Source: Haematobia irritans (taxonomy: Eukaryota; Arthropoda; Insecta; Diptera; Muscidae). From it: a DNA stretch of 64,000 nucleotides. Made by a program: the position numbers and the translations under genes. Where the stretch lies: contig NC_134401.1 in the NCBI RefSeq assembly GCF_050003625.1, forward strand, positions 70,474,537 to 70,538,536. The letters run 5' to 3'. This document shows positions 1-10,447 of the stretch, piece by piece. Each line of letters opens with the position of its first letter. The stretch's first letter is position 1. The notes beneath the pieces are model-generated. The model did not search any database. It was given only the letters and a program-made list of their open reading frames with translations, and was not told the origin of the DNA.

Positions 1-21
1 TCGAAGCGGCTGATGTGACGG

Positions 22-3000
22 TTGTTGAAAATCTCGATGGTCCTACGGATCCTCCAGATAAATCTTCATCATTGTAAGGCTGCATGTGCTGCCTTAAAAG
101 TTCTCCTGATGAAAGGGGACATAGATATAGTTCTTATTCAAGAACCATATGTTTACAAAAACAAAATATGTGAATTAAGTACTCCGGGGTTCAAACTATT
201 GCAGTATACTGGTAATGATGTAAATCGAGCCTGTATAATTGCTAAAAACGAGCTCAATTTGTTTCTGCTTCCCTCAATGTGCAATACAGACACTGTCGTT
301 GCAAGTTTAGAAATAGCCAAATGCAAATATTGGGTATCTTCGGTCTACATGGGACATGACAGGGAGATGCCTCCATATGCCGTTAAGACCTTAGTGGAGG
401 AGTCACTGAAAACAAAGGCGAAACTCATTATGGGATGCGATGCGAATGCACATCATAGTATATGGGGAAGTAGTGATACTAATGAAAGGGGAGAGTCGCT
501 AATAGAGTTTATTTTGCGTACTAATCTGGTAGTTTGCAACAAGGGAGATGTCCCAACCTTTGTCACTAAAAACAGGCAAGAGGTTTTGGACATCACCTTG
601 GCCTCGCAAGAACTAAATGAAATGATATCTGAGTGGCAGGTTTTAAGTGAACACAGCTTCTCAGATCATCGCTACATCAGTTTCAAATTTGATGTTCATA
701 TCACCAAGATCATATTTCCGCCAAATGTTAGGAAAGCTGACTGGAATAGGTATAGGGAATCGTTCAATATGATGATACCGGAAATAACAGAGACAAATAT
801 GAGAAATGTGCAAGATATCGAACACGCAGTGGAGCGGATTACTAAGGCCTTCAACATCTCACTGAAAGCTGCATGCCCTAGAGGAAAGCCAAGGGGGAAA
901 CATCGACCACCATGGTGGTCTACGGAATTAAGTAATATGAGGAAATCCTGCAGGAAGCTCTTTAACAAGGCAAAGTCCACCAGAGCCCCTGAGGACTGGG
1001 ACGCTTACAAGAAGAATCTGAGAGGATACAAGCGAGAACTGAGAAAGGCTCAGCATAACTCTTGGAATGCTTACTGCAGCAGTATTGAGAATACGTCCGA
1101 GGCTTCCAGACTACGGAAGGTTCTAGCATCCACCAACTCCGCTCCAGGTTTCATTAAAACATCGGAGGGCAATTGGACAACGTCCAGTAAGGAGACGCTG
1201 GAGGTACTATTGGACACACATTTTCCTGGAAATCAGACGGTTGAACCATGTACTGGCGGTGCCACAGTTGCTCAGCGGTCGTTTCCTGTCGAGGAAATTG
1301 TATCGGAAACTAGAATAAGATGGGCGCTAAATAGCTTTGGACCATTCAAATCCCCTGGACCTGATGGAATTACTCCGGCGGAGTTACAAGCTGTAACTGA
1401 CAAAATTATCCCCTGGTTGTCGGTGATATATAAAGGATGTATCAACTTATCATATATCCCAGGAAAGTGGAGGGAAACAAAAGTCGTTTTCATACCTAAA
1501 GCGGGAAAAGCCTCTCACTCGAGGGCGAAGGATTTCCGACCAATCAGCTTATCCTCATTCCTACTTAAGACTCTGGAGAGGATGATAGATATTTATCTTA
1601 GAACTAGCATCGATTCAAGTTTGTTCTCGAAACGACAGCATGCATACTCGAAGGGCAGGTCTACTGAGACCGCACTACATGAACTAGTCAGCTTTATTGA
1701 AAGCTCACTATCTGTCAAAGAATACACAGTCGTGGCGTTTCTGGACATCGAAGGGGCGTTCAATAATGTCCATCCGAGCTCGATATTAAATGGACTGACA
1801 ACTCTGAATGTTGATCCATGTATACTCAGGCTGTTAGACGAACTGCTAATGAAGAGACGTATTTCAGCCACACTAGGACAAGCAAACATACAAAGGTATG
1901 TGAACAGAGGCACTCCCCAAGGAGGAGTCCTATCACCTCTTCTTTGGAATGTTGCTATAAATAGCCTTCTGGTTACTCTAGAAAAAGAAAGGATAAAAGT
2001 GGTGGCATACGCAGATGATGTGGCTCTGGCAGTCAGGGGAAAATTCCCATCCACAATCAGAGATATTATTCAGAGGGCCCTCCGGATGACTGAGAAATGG
2101 GCGAAAGACAATGGTCTTGGGGTAAATCCTGCAAAGACAGAATTAGTCATGTACTGCAACGATCGCAAAACTCCCACGGTTAGGCCTATTTCCTTAGGGG
2201 GTATTGAAATTCCCTTTGGTGAATGTGCAAAATACCTTGGCGTTATTTTGGACAGGAAGCTGAACTTTAAGCTTAATATTGAAGAAAGGGCGAGAAAGGC
2301 AACTGTAGCTTTGTACTCGTGCAAAAAGGCAATAGGAAAAAAGTGGGGACTGAAACCAAAAATTGTGCATTGGCTATACACGGCAGTGGTTAGACCTATA
2401 ATGCTATATGGTGTTGTAGTCTGGTGGCCGGCACTTCAGAAACCGACTTGTTTAGATAAAGTTCAGCGTATGGCGTGTTTGTGTATTTCAGGCGCATTCA
2501 GCAAGACAGGAACAAATTCCCTTAATGTCGTGCTGCATCTATTGCCTTTAGACATTTTGGCCAAACAGTCAGCTGCAACAACGGCTGTGCGGTTGCGCGA
2601 ACTATCGCTGTGGTCGGAAAAAGGTTACGGTCACAGTTCTGTCCTCAAAACAATGCCAGATGTGCCTAACGTAGTGGATTACACTTTGGCGAGTCCACTT
2701 TTCGACAAAAAGTTTGAGACTCTAATCCCCAACAGTGAGGCGTGGTGCACACAGACCCCGGGGAATAAAGAATATATAGATTTCTACACTGATGGCTCCA
2801 AATTGGATGGACAAGTGGGGTTCGGAGTATATTCTAATGATCTGGAACTTCGAATAGCGAAAAGATTACCTAATCACTGTAGTGTTTTTCAGGCTGAAAT
2901 ATTAGCAATAAGAGAGGTGGCGAATTGGCTGAGAAGTAATGTTCCAAAAAATGTGGGCATTAATATATACTCAGACAGTCAACCTGCAATAAAATCCTTG

Positions 3001-3627
3001 GACTCTGTGTTCCTCAACTCGAAAACGGCCATCGACTGCCGCAAATCTCTCAATGAGATGGCTGAGCAGTACAATATTCACCTAATATGGGTGCCTGGCC
3101 ATAGGAACATACCGGGGAACTGCGAAGCGGATGAGTTGGCAAGGCTAGGGACTACCTTACATATTCCAGGGGAACTAGAATTTGTTGGTATGCCCCTAGC
3201 TACCTGCAAGCTCATGCTGCGTGAGAAGGCTGTTATGATGGCAAATGTTCGATGGGAGAATTGCAAGGGTTGTAACGACACCAAGCAAATATGGCCCCAT
3301 TTCAACTTAAACCGCACACTAGATATGCTAATGTTCTCGAGACGTCAGATATCACTCCTGATATCTGCTATAACGGGTCGCTGCCTGATAGGCGATTTTG
3401 CAAAAACTATTGGCGCGAAGTATAATGACTATTGTATGAGCTGTCATGATGCGGAGGAAAAAGAATCAATTAAACACCTCTTGTGTGAGTGTCCTGCATT
3501 TTGTGTAAAGCGCAAGCAACTTTTAGGAGCATATAGCTTCAGCTTACTGGCGGATCTGGAAAACGTTAACTTAAGCAGTCTGCTACTGTTTTTGAAACAA
3601 TCTGGTTGGTTCAACAAAGAAAAATAA
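22..3627 (+). CDS. ORF2: endonuclease-reverse transcriptase-RNase H
   Basis: The 1201-residue polyprotein drives target-primed reverse transcription in the nucleus. An APE-type endonuclease fills about residues 8-230 (LQINLHHCKAA start, QEPYV near 41, GCDANAHH near 138, SDH near 214). The RT domain spans about 430-770, with GTPQGGVLSPLLW and the catalytic YADD near 663. RNase H follows at about 915-1045 with all four acidic positions visible: TDGS near 922, AEILA near 958, SDSQ near 984, ADELAR near 1036. A C-terminal zinc-knuckle-like CxxC...HLLCxC lies near 1138-1160. The frame is uninterrupted, and the other three copies here are all broken. ATG at 40 is an alternative start; both precede the endonuclease. 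This is the best candidate source of L and SINE mobility in the window. Confidence 0.93.
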   Translation: MLKISMVLRILQINLHHCKAACAALKVLLMKGDIDIVLIQEPYVYKNKICELSTPGFKLLQYTGNDVNRACIIAKNELNLFLLPSMCNTDTVVASLEIAKCKYWVSSVYMGHDREMPPYAVKTLVEESLKTKAKLIMGCDANAHHSIWGSSDTNERGESLIEFILRTNLVVCNKGDVPTFVTKNRQEVLDITLASQELNEMISEWQVLSEHSFSDHRYISFKFDVHITKIIFPPNVRKADWNRYRESFNMMIPEITETNMRNVQDIEHAVERITKAFNISLKAACPRGKPRGKHRPPWWSTELSNMRKSCRKLFNKAKSTRAPEDWDAYKKNLRGYKRELRKAQHNSWNAYCSSIENTSEASRLRKVLASTNSAPGFIKTSEGNWTTSSKETLEVLLDTHFPGNQTVEPCTGGATVAQRSFPVEEIVSETRIRWALNSFGPFKSPGPDGITPAELQAVTDKIIPWLSVIYKGCINLSYIPGKWRETKVVFIPKAGKASHSRAKDFRPISLSSFLLKTLERMIDIYLRTSIDSSLFSKRQHAYSKGRSTETALHELVSFIESSLSVKEYTVVAFLDIEGAFNNVHPSSILNGLTTLNVDPCILRLLDELLMKRRISATLGQANIQRYVNRGTPQGGVLSPLLWNVAINSLLVTLEKERIKVVAYADDVALAVRGKFPSTIRDIIQRALRMTEKWAKDNGLGVNPAKTELVMYCNDRKTPTVRPISLGGIEIPFGECAKYLGVILDRKLNFKLNIEERARKATVALYSCKKAIGKKWGLKPKIVHWLYTAVVRPIMLYGVVVWWPALQKPTCLDKVQRMACLCISGAFSKTGTNSLNVVLHLLPLDILAKQSAATTAVRLRELSLWSEKGYGHSSVLKTMPDVPNVVDYTLASPLFDKKFETLIPNSEAWCTQTPGNKEYIDFYTDGSKLDGQVGFGVYSNDLELRIAKRLPNHCSVFQAEILAIREVANWLRSNVPKNVGINIYSDSQPAIKSLDSVFLNSKTAIDCRKSLNEMAEQYNIHLIWVPGHRNIPGNCEADELARLGTTLHIPGELEFVGMPLATCKLMLREKAVMMANVRWENCKGCNDTKQIWPHFNLNRTLDMLMFSRRQISLLISAITGRCLIGDFAKTIGAKYNDYCMSCHDAEEKESIKHLLCECPAFCVKRKQLLGAYSFSLLADLENVNLSSLLLFLKQSGWFNKEK

Positions 3628-3748
3628 TCAAGAAGGTTCAGCGGTTAAAACTAGAAGTGCCCATATGTAATAGGTACTTTTAGTTAATGTGGTATCACAA
3701 TGGACTGAATAGTCTAAGTGAGCCTGAATCTTAATCGGGCTGCCACTT

Positions 3749-3770
3749 TAACCTAACCTAACCTAACCTA
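3749..3770 (+). repeat. (AACCT)n 3' tail of LINE L
   Basis: About four AACCT units end the element. Read on the other strand they are TTAGG, the ancestral insect telomere repeat. The same tail ends copies at 15970-15982 (inverted), 27180-27201 and both SINEs. Confidence 0.9.
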
Positions 3771-4600
3771 GACATCAATTGTATCGTTTTCACCCCACCA
3801 TAAAAAACGTTGTGCGCATGCATCTTCCTCTCGAACCTTAATGCGGTGGAACATCTCTGCAATGTCTCCACATATCGCCACAGCGCCAATTCTAAACTTA
3901 TATAATATTTGCTTTAGAGGAATGAGTAGATCTGGCCCTTTTAGGAGAAAATCATTTTAAGCAACGTTCCCAGATTTGGCAGCCGCGTCCCGCACAAATC
4001 TCACCTTGTTTGGCCTTTGAGGGTTTTTAACAATGTATGTAGGCAGATACCATATCTTTCCACCCTGTTGTTCGGCAGCACTTTTTGAAAGCTTACGGGC
4101 ATATTCCTTTTCCAACAGGCTTGAAATTTGTTGTTGTAATTCATAAGCCAAAGATGAGTTTCGCAAAATTCTACGTTTCAAGCAATCTAATCGTTTCATA
4201 GCTGTTTTTAAACTCGGTGGTAACACTAAGCGCGTTGGTCCTCCTTCGAATTTGGCATTGCTTCGGGGGCTAATATACCAATATTTTCGTCAGAAAAAAA
4301 AACGCCTTTACCAAATCATGTAATTCTATGTCACTTCCGCAAACACATTTGTGTATATTCAAGTTGAACACTCTTTTCTGTTCCTCCAAAGATTGTCCAA
4401 CCCAATCGCGTTTTGGATGCCACAGGCTGATTCCAGCCGCCCTCGCGTATTTTCATGGAAGCTATTAAGTTTGGATTGTTAACCCCAATAATCATGGAGG
4501 GCACAGCATTCGCATAACCTATAAGTGGTATATCCCGAAGATACGAATACCTTTTCTTTATGTTTTCAACGTTTATTGATTCTGCAGCCAAATTGAGGTT
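3771..4600 (-). pseudogene. BEL-A reverse transcriptase fragment
   Basis: Open stretches at 4591-4331 and 4226-3957, continuing in other frames to 3771, resemble the linker and N-terminal palm of BEL/Pao RT. Visible motifs are REGGWNQPVASKTRLGWTIFG, a YARKL...GKIWYLPTYIV segment, and near 3900-3780 the LLKGPDLL and MFHRIKV...AQRFLW motifs of this family. The YxDD core, RNase H and integrase are absent because LINE L joins immediately after the FLWW segment. At least two frameshifts lie near 4250 and 3957. It cannot be functional. Confidence 0.85.
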
Positions 4601-4830
4601 TTAACTGTATGGACATTTTTAATAGGAAATATTTTGTCATTTTTATGAGTCGACGATATTTTCAAATCAAATTTTCCAGAACTATCTTCGAGACGTGATA
4701 CATCCCAGTCCAACGTATGCAAAGAGGGTCAATAGTACCGCGGACCCCTAACATGTTAGCAACATTCTCTTCAAGCAAATTCAACGTTGAACCGTCGTCC
4801 ATTAGGGCATATATCGTATGGATTTATTAT
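4600..4830 (-). pseudogene. BEL-A aspartic protease (DUF1758-type) fragment
   Basis: On the - strand the translation around 4806-4690 carries a D-D-G-S-T active-site-like motif (codons near 4790-4800) followed by NLLEENVANMLGVRG and PLCIRWTG, typical of the BEL/Pao retropepsin. In-frame stops follow by about 4650. It lies between the gag zinc region and RT, as expected in BEL/Pao polyproteins. Confidence 0.7.
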
Positions 4831-4894
4831 CGTGGTGAAGAGTGACGAGTACAATACGAAGATAGGACTCAGCTTCTTTGTTTGTATGGTTATT

Positions 4895-5484
4895 AAGTGT
4901 AGTTACCGTCTTCTCCAATATGTTGGACAATTGGAGAAGACGGTAGTGTGTAATATAGGGTTGTATTGAACGGTGCAACCACTTACATCGCACTGCTTTC
5001 GAGACCAACAATGTCCCCTATGCTTGCCAAGACATATGCGACAGAAGTGGTTGGTTTTTACAACGTTCCAGCTTTCGGCAACTTCGAAGGCTTGAAATTG
5101 ATCGCAGTCGGCAATTTTGTGATTTTCCTCACACACAATGCAGTTGACTAGTTTCTTGTTTAATGGTGATTTAATATGGGCATTTAGGCGGGTATCCTTT
5201 CTCGATGAGCGTTTATCGCCAAGGCTGTCGAATACAGGAACCGTAACTTTGCATGTGGCTTCAGCAATGTCATACAACCAGTTGGAAAATTCCACTAATG
5301 TTGGACGTGTGATGTTTTTAGAATGAATTACCCACAGAAATATGGTATCGGGTGGAAGCTTTTCAACTAATTCCTGCAAAAGAGTTGGATTTATCAAAAA
5401 ATCGTCCAATTTAGATGCTCGAATGGTGGCACATATGTTTTTAACAGCAAACCCGAATTCTATAAGAGCATCGAGTTAACTTTG
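4895..5484 (-). pseudogene. BEL-A gag, C-terminal part with cysteine knuckles
   Basis: A 168-codon open stretch (5409-4903) begins in the sequence DDFLINPTLLQELVEKLPP, a typical BEL/Pao gag segment, and continues into a Cys/His-rich region (CIVCEENH, HFCRICLGKHRGHC, CDVSGC), the gag zinc knuckles that bind RNA. Upstream, 5484-5410 still encodes LDALIEFGFAVKNICATIR. The reading is broken at 5484 by the TIR element and resumes on its far side at 7216, which identifies the insertion point within gag. Confidence 0.8.
4904..4945. repeat. Perfect 15-bp inverted repeat
   Basis: TACCGTCTTCTCCAA at 4904-4918 is repeated inverted at 4931-4945 with a 12-bp loop. It lies in decayed BEL-A coding sequence just past the gag zinc region. 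It looks like a local palindromic duplication; no function is claimed. Confidence 0.85.
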
Positions 5485-5729
5485 CACCCAAACATTTTTT
5501 GCAGGAAGCACATATATGATTAGATACTGCCGAAACATTAATATGTTTGTTTTATGTGAACATATTATATGCATGGAAGAATTTTTCGCAAAGACGATTG
5601 TGCTCATTCCCTGACATACTCGTAATTTTCACTTCCACGAAATATTTTAGTTCTTGGCACCTTTTTCTGTAATACAAATAATGTTGAAGAAATTATTCAC
5701 TTTTATAAATTTTTTAAATTTTACCTTTC

Positions 5730-5800
5730 GCCTGCACGGAGAATCGAACCGAGGACAATACAGTTTGTAAGCCAACACACTATCCACTGGGCTACGTAGC
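5730..5800 (-). other. tRNA-like sequence (pol III A/B boxes) inside TIR element copy 1
   Basis: The - strand has an A-box-like TAGCCCAGTGGATAG and a B-box-like GGTTCGATTCT at normal spacing. Stems pair poorly, so it is a tRNA-derived module and not a working tRNA. The same module recurs at 10749-10818. Confidence 0.6.
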
Positions 5801-5903
5801 TGTTATAGTCACCAGTAGATAATTATCGTTATAAGTTACATAGTTTGCAGCGCCCACGAGCCCATGCAAACATAACATTATTTAACAGAAACATACATTT
5901 GTT

Positions 5904-5982
5904 TGCCACGTGGAGCAGTGGTTAGCATGTCTGCCTTGCACGCAAAGGGTCGTGGGTTCAATCCCTGCTACGACCGAACACT
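5904..5982 (+). other. tRNA-like sequence homologous to the SINE head
   Basis: The A-box-like AGCAGTGGTTAGCATG and B-box GGTTCAATCC match the head of the SINEs at 17964-18315 and 61704-62044. The anticodon loop CTTGCAC would place TGC (Ala) in the anticodon position. Copy 2 has lost the A-box half (10933-10969). Confidence 0.65.
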
Positions 5983-7215
5983 TTTTTTTAATTTACACAT
6001 TTATATTTATACTATATTAAATTTTTATAATGAAACTTCGAAATGTGGGTTATTAAAGATTTATAGTCAGTAACAGTGCTTGATATAAACGAAATTGACT
6101 GATTTTTGGATAAAATATTATTTTTTTTATTGCAAAAATAACAACTTTGTAACAAAAAACTGTTTTTGGTACAAAACTTTAAAATTTGGAAGGAATTCAA
6201 AAACTCTAACAAAAGAAGAACGTGGAGTCGAGTATAAACATACATAAATAATTTTATAATATAAACATAAATTTATTTAGGCGTGAACAGTTTTTTACTA
6301 GCATTTAACACCATCGCTCTAAAATGCCTTTTATTTTTCTTTAATAATTCAAGAATATAAACTTTTTAAATTGTTTTAGCTGCAAAACTCGAATTTAATG
6401 TCCGCTTTTATATTTGAAGGTGTCCGTCAACTCCTCGTGGACTACTTATTAATAAAGAGGAACTAAACTTTGTTTTTATAAATTTTACTGTGTAATTTTT
6501 CACTATTTCCTCCTTATTTCATTTTACTGTCCCAACTCTATAAAGAGTATAGTGCCTTTTCGTTATTTTTATGAAGACCCCTGATTTCTTTTAACGAACC
6601 AAGAAATTTTTTTTCTTTTAACGAACCAAGAAAAAATATGGGCACCATAATGCCAAAATGATAAACAAAACACATGTCCACACATATATAAAATGCTGCT
6701 CTCAAGGCGAAAACATATGCTGTTTGTTTTTCTAATGTCTATTCTCTTTGTTCCGAATGCCTATTCTCTTTATTCAAATTAAATAATATTTAGACTTAAG
6801 CATATCAAATTTTTGACCTTATCATAAAACAGTTTTCCGAAACAACATTCAAGCGGTTTCACAGAAATTGTTCTCTTTTGATTCTTTCGCTGTGTTATGT
6901 TGATATCTTTCGTCAACTCTCCCGGTTTTCTTTCTCTATACTCTCTCTGTCGCTTTGAATAAAATATCACAACATATGTATGTTTAGTCGAAATTTGTAA
7001 ATTTATATATGTTTGCATTCACACATATGATTTTTATGAAACTTTCATGCCCCAAACATAATATATTCTAACATATTAACATAGATGTCCCAAACATTTA
7101 GTGTTAGTTTAGGAACATTACATGTTTGTACTTAAATATATTGTGTTTTAAAATTTTGCCCGAAACATATTTTGTTTATATCGGAACATATGAAAAACAT
7201 ATTTTACTAACAGTG

Positions 7216-8000
7216 TGGTATATTCATTTTACGTACTTCGTCAATAAGATTTCTTACGACGCATTCCGGCCTACCAAAATACATTTTCAGAGTACGTATT
7301 ATGTCTGGAACCATCTCAGGTAACATTAAACAATTCCGCACTGCGTCCCGGGCCTTACCGTGCAAACATTTTTGGAGTCGTATTAGATTTTCATCGTTGC
7401 CATAACCGGCTATGTTAGTGCTTTGTTCAAAGGCACTTATAAATATGGGTCATTCTCTTGGGTCCCCATTAAATGGTGGAAGATCTTTGGAAATGCATTG
7501 CCGAGCCATGATTTGCGTTGTGGTTAAATTACATTCTGTACGTGAATTACTAAAATTGGAAGAATTCGTGTTTTGACAACCGGCTATGGTGTAGGTGTTA
7601 TTATTGTTATTCTTTGTTTTGATTACTTCCATTGAGAATGTTCGCTCCATTCTCCTTCTGTGACACTTCTACAATTGGTTGAGGAAAGAGGGATGGAGGG
7701 GAAGAAGTTTTATTTTGAATTCGCTGAATAACTATGCTTTGGCACTGTGGCTGATGTATGAGCGAATGAATATCAGCTCTGTAACTATCACACAAGTTTG
7801 AGTGAGGGTTGTTCAAACCTTTGTCAGCGTCAGCGTTTTGTTGAACTATTGGGCTCTCTTGCGTAGAGGCATAATTATTAAAGAGAGTCGTAGTGTGTTC
7901 AATCTCGTTGTTCAATTCTTCATCGTTTGACTGTAGCAACTCATACTTACGTCTCAGAAACTCTTCTCTTAATCGGAACTCTTCTTCAAGCATTTTAAGT
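7216..8000 (-). pseudogene. BEL-A gag, DUF1759-like region
   Basis: Two overlapping open stretches (7993-7607 and 7650-7450) plus their continuation to 7216 read as BEL/Pao gag. A charged coiled-coil-like N-terminal part (LEEEFRLREEFLRRKYELL) is followed by a Gln/Asn-rich linker, then LPPFNGDPRE and, across frame changes, sequence equivalent to the FSGDPREWPxF...LRLQKCLxGxA core of DUF1759 and an EVRKM end. The stop or frameshift near 7450 and the TIR insertion at 7215 break it. The gag core would have formed the particle shell. Confidence 0.8.
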
Positions 8001-8169
8001 TGGAGTTGTTTTTTTTTATACTTATATGAGAGTTAATATCTTTCATGACTGACCCAATACGGAGTTTTGGTGAGTTGATGAAGAGCCAGTAACTTCGTTG
8101 TTGGTTTCATCATGTTGACTTGCTGCGGCTATTCCAGCAAACAGAATGGGTTTCTTGTGATTTGTTGGT

Positions 8170-8336
8170 ATTCAATAGGGAGTTTTGCTATATGCTTTGA
8201 CAGCAAAACTCTCAAAGCCATTGACAGATTCAGAATGATAAATGGTGTTACATTTAGAGCAGCCTATCATATTTCCATCATCGGGATCGGAGCACAGAGT
8301 ACACCAGGCACTCAAAGTTGCGTTGTGATGCGCCAT
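8170..8336 (-). pseudogene. BEL-A gag N-terminus with PHD-like zinc motif
   Basis: An ATG at 8336-8334 on the - strand opens about 55 codons that include CTLCSDPDDGNIGCSKC and YH, the Cys4-His spacing of the PHD-like finger at the start of many BEL/Pao gag proteins. A stop closes it before 8170, so the link to the downstream gag part is broken. An ORF on the + strand here is only its shadow. Confidence 0.6.
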
Positions 8337-10445
8337 ATTTCCAGATAAGAATTTTAAAGAAATGTTGAAAATAAAACCAAGAGCAATACAACTTCGTTGA
8401 GCCTTCGGTAAGCTTTAAAATTCTGAAAACGAAGTTTTTATTTATTTCATAGTTCAAAAATTATTCAAATTATACCTTAGTTTTCTTTCTTTACCAATTT
8501 AATATTTTGTTGCGCAACACCACTTGAGGTTACAATAGGTAAAGTTAATGAAGCGGATATATTGAAAAAAGGGGTTTGCAATGTAGTACAAGTATGGTAA
8601 TCAGATGTTACAGCGTTGTAAATGCTTGAACAGTGGTGTGCTTTTGTTTGGTACTTGATACGGTCGATAACATATGTCTGTCATTCTTTAAATTTTTTAT
8701 TTACAAATGCCTTTTTCTTATCTATAATAGTAAGAAAATGGTAATATCGGCTTTATAGGCGTACTTTTGCCAGTTGGATTTCACATAACCATATTCAAAT
8801 CAGGGTTCTTTATAAATCTAAATCGGCGTGGTTTGTATTTTGCATGCCCATGTAAATTGTCATAGATAATCACAGCAGAAATATTTATTACTATTTTAGC
8901 ATGAAGTGCTTTAAATGTAAGATTTCACTTATTTTTAAATTGCTGATGCCAGTATTGTACAATTTTCGACAAACGAGTACTTGTTTTCTTTTAGCCCGTC
9001 ACGACTAAAAGAAAACAAAAAATATTAAATCTAAGGATGCTGTAAGTATTTTTTGGACATTTACTACGTTTTATACATATATTTTTTTTTTATTTATTTA
9101 CATAATAGCATCCGGGACATTACAAAATATAACTTTACAATTCAATTAAATATAATTCTATATTCCCAAGCTAGTTACTCCCAAGCTAGTTATTCGAGAT
9201 GTGTCAGTAGGGGCCCCGTTGAGTCAATAAGGGCTCCGCGGTACTCAATATTAAGGTTCAACATATATAAACGTTTTCGACGTTTACAACTTTTTGGCAG
9301 TCGAAAACCCAAAAATTAGTAACTCTTTGACGGGGAAAATTAACTACTTCGTGCGAAAATTGAACTAAATTGTACTTTTTATGTGTGTTGTTATAGCAAG
9401 TCAAAATTAATAAACTGAAAAGCAAAAATGGGCAAAAAATAAAGACCATTGGCACCTAGTCATGACTATTTAACCATACAATAGTTAATTTTTACTATTT
9501 TTGGGGATCGTACAAAAATGTTCTTCTACTTTAGTTCCCATTGTCATTGAACTTTATACCCACGTTTAGTCGTTTATAAAATGTTTGAAAAAATGTTTAT
9601 AAAATGTTTGAAAAATGTTCTTCGGATAAGAAACATTTCATTAGGTTGTGGAGCAAAAGTAAAACTAAGTTAAATTTATCATTAGTTTAACTACGGATTT
9701 TTTTGTGTATTCTGCTATCCGTGCGCATAGTGAGAGATGGTCTGAATGAATTTTTTGAGTTTTCATTTTTTAAATGAAAAATGTTATTTCAGTTTATGTT
9801 TGATATCCTTTCATAACTATTCAACAGTCTTGAAATATCAAAGAGCTATTCCACAAAGCTTTGAATGTAAGGATTTCTAATAATTGCATAGGATATTCTG
9901 TAAACAAATAATAGTAAGACTTTCTTCCTAATTTTAGATTTCTTTATTCTATTATTTCCTCCATTTGAAACGATAGATTACCAGTCCTTAACGCACTTAT
10001 GCCAATATTTTTCCAATTTTCGTAACAGTTGCTAACAATAGGATGATTTGGACAAAATCGGACGACACATATAACCATATTACGCTGTTTAAAACGTATT
10101 TTAATTTTATCGTTATTAAAAAATATGGCAACCTTTTCATCTTTGTGTGGAGCTGCTACATATTCGGCTACGATCGACATTAGCTTTTTGCTTTCGTAGA
10201 AGTAAATAATTTTTTAAATATAAAATATTCAAAGAAATCCTGAGATGTTAAATGTATCTAATAAAATTTCTTATACGTTTCTAATATTAAAAAAAAAACA
10301 AATATTCGTATACTTTGTTACATCCAAAATGAGCATATTATATTTAATTACAAAATTCTAGATTTGACGCAAAACTGTTTAAAACCGTGTTCTCTTAAAT
10401 ATTTGATACATAAAATCGACATTTTTTAATGCTTCAGGACATTTT
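8337..10445. other. AT-rich non-coding stretch, no gene recognised
   Basis: I see no coding similarity, LTR or RNA gene. Minor structures: a 12-bp inverted repeat (8983-8994 with 9005-9016), a 15-bp tandem duplication near 9162-9197, and a two-unit TTTATAAAATGTTTGAAAA repeat at about 9573-9618. The BEL-A 5' LTR could once have lain at 8337-9000, but no boundaries are visible. Confidence 0.5.
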
Positions 10446-10447
10446 TA

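Larger units (their letters stand above)
1..3770 (+). mobile_element. Non-LTR retrotransposon L, copy A (5' end outside window)
   Basis: The copy runs from the window edge through an intact ORF2, a ~120-bp 3' UTR and a terminal (AACCT)n tail at 3749-3770. The domain order endonuclease-RT-RNase H places it in the I/LOA/R1 part of the non-LTR tree; the clade is not certain. The first bases read to a TGA at 16-18 just before ORF2, which may be the end of ORF1. Its 3' end abuts BEL/Pao RT coding sequence at 3771, so it inserted into that older element. Confidence 0.92.
5485..7215. mobile_element. Non-autonomous TIR element carrying two tRNA-like modules, copy 1
   Basis: This sequence matches 10448-11971 from the GCAGGAAGCACATAT segment through the end motif CTAACAGTG. 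The left terminus is eroded. It holds no transposase ORF. It interrupts BEL-A gag. Two tRNA-like segments lie inside in opposite orientations (5730-5800 minus, 5904-5982 plus). Confidence 0.75.
3771..8336 (-). mobile_element. Decayed BEL/Pao LTR retrotransposon (BEL-A), split by insertions
   Basis: Reading leftward on the - strand, BEL/Pao gag, protease and RT segments appear in the correct order: PHD-like and DUF1759-type gag (8336-7216), gag zinc region (5484-4895), protease/DUF1758 (about 4830-4600), RT (4600-3771). A TIR element (5485-7215) interrupts gag, and LINE L cuts the RT at 3771. No LTR was recognised. Frameshifts and stops are frequent, so it is a relic. Confidence 0.85.

Noticed and set aside
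3749..3770. A genuine telomere array
   Set aside because: Only 3-4 units, always at LINE or SINE 3' ends, and in both orientations within the window.
5904..5982. A functional tRNA-Ala gene
   Set aside because: The arms pair imperfectly, and the sequence belongs to a repeated SINE-related module.
8112..8348. 78-codon ORF on the + strand
   Set aside because: It is the shadow of the BEL-A gag N-terminus on the - strand, which has the zinc-finger pattern.
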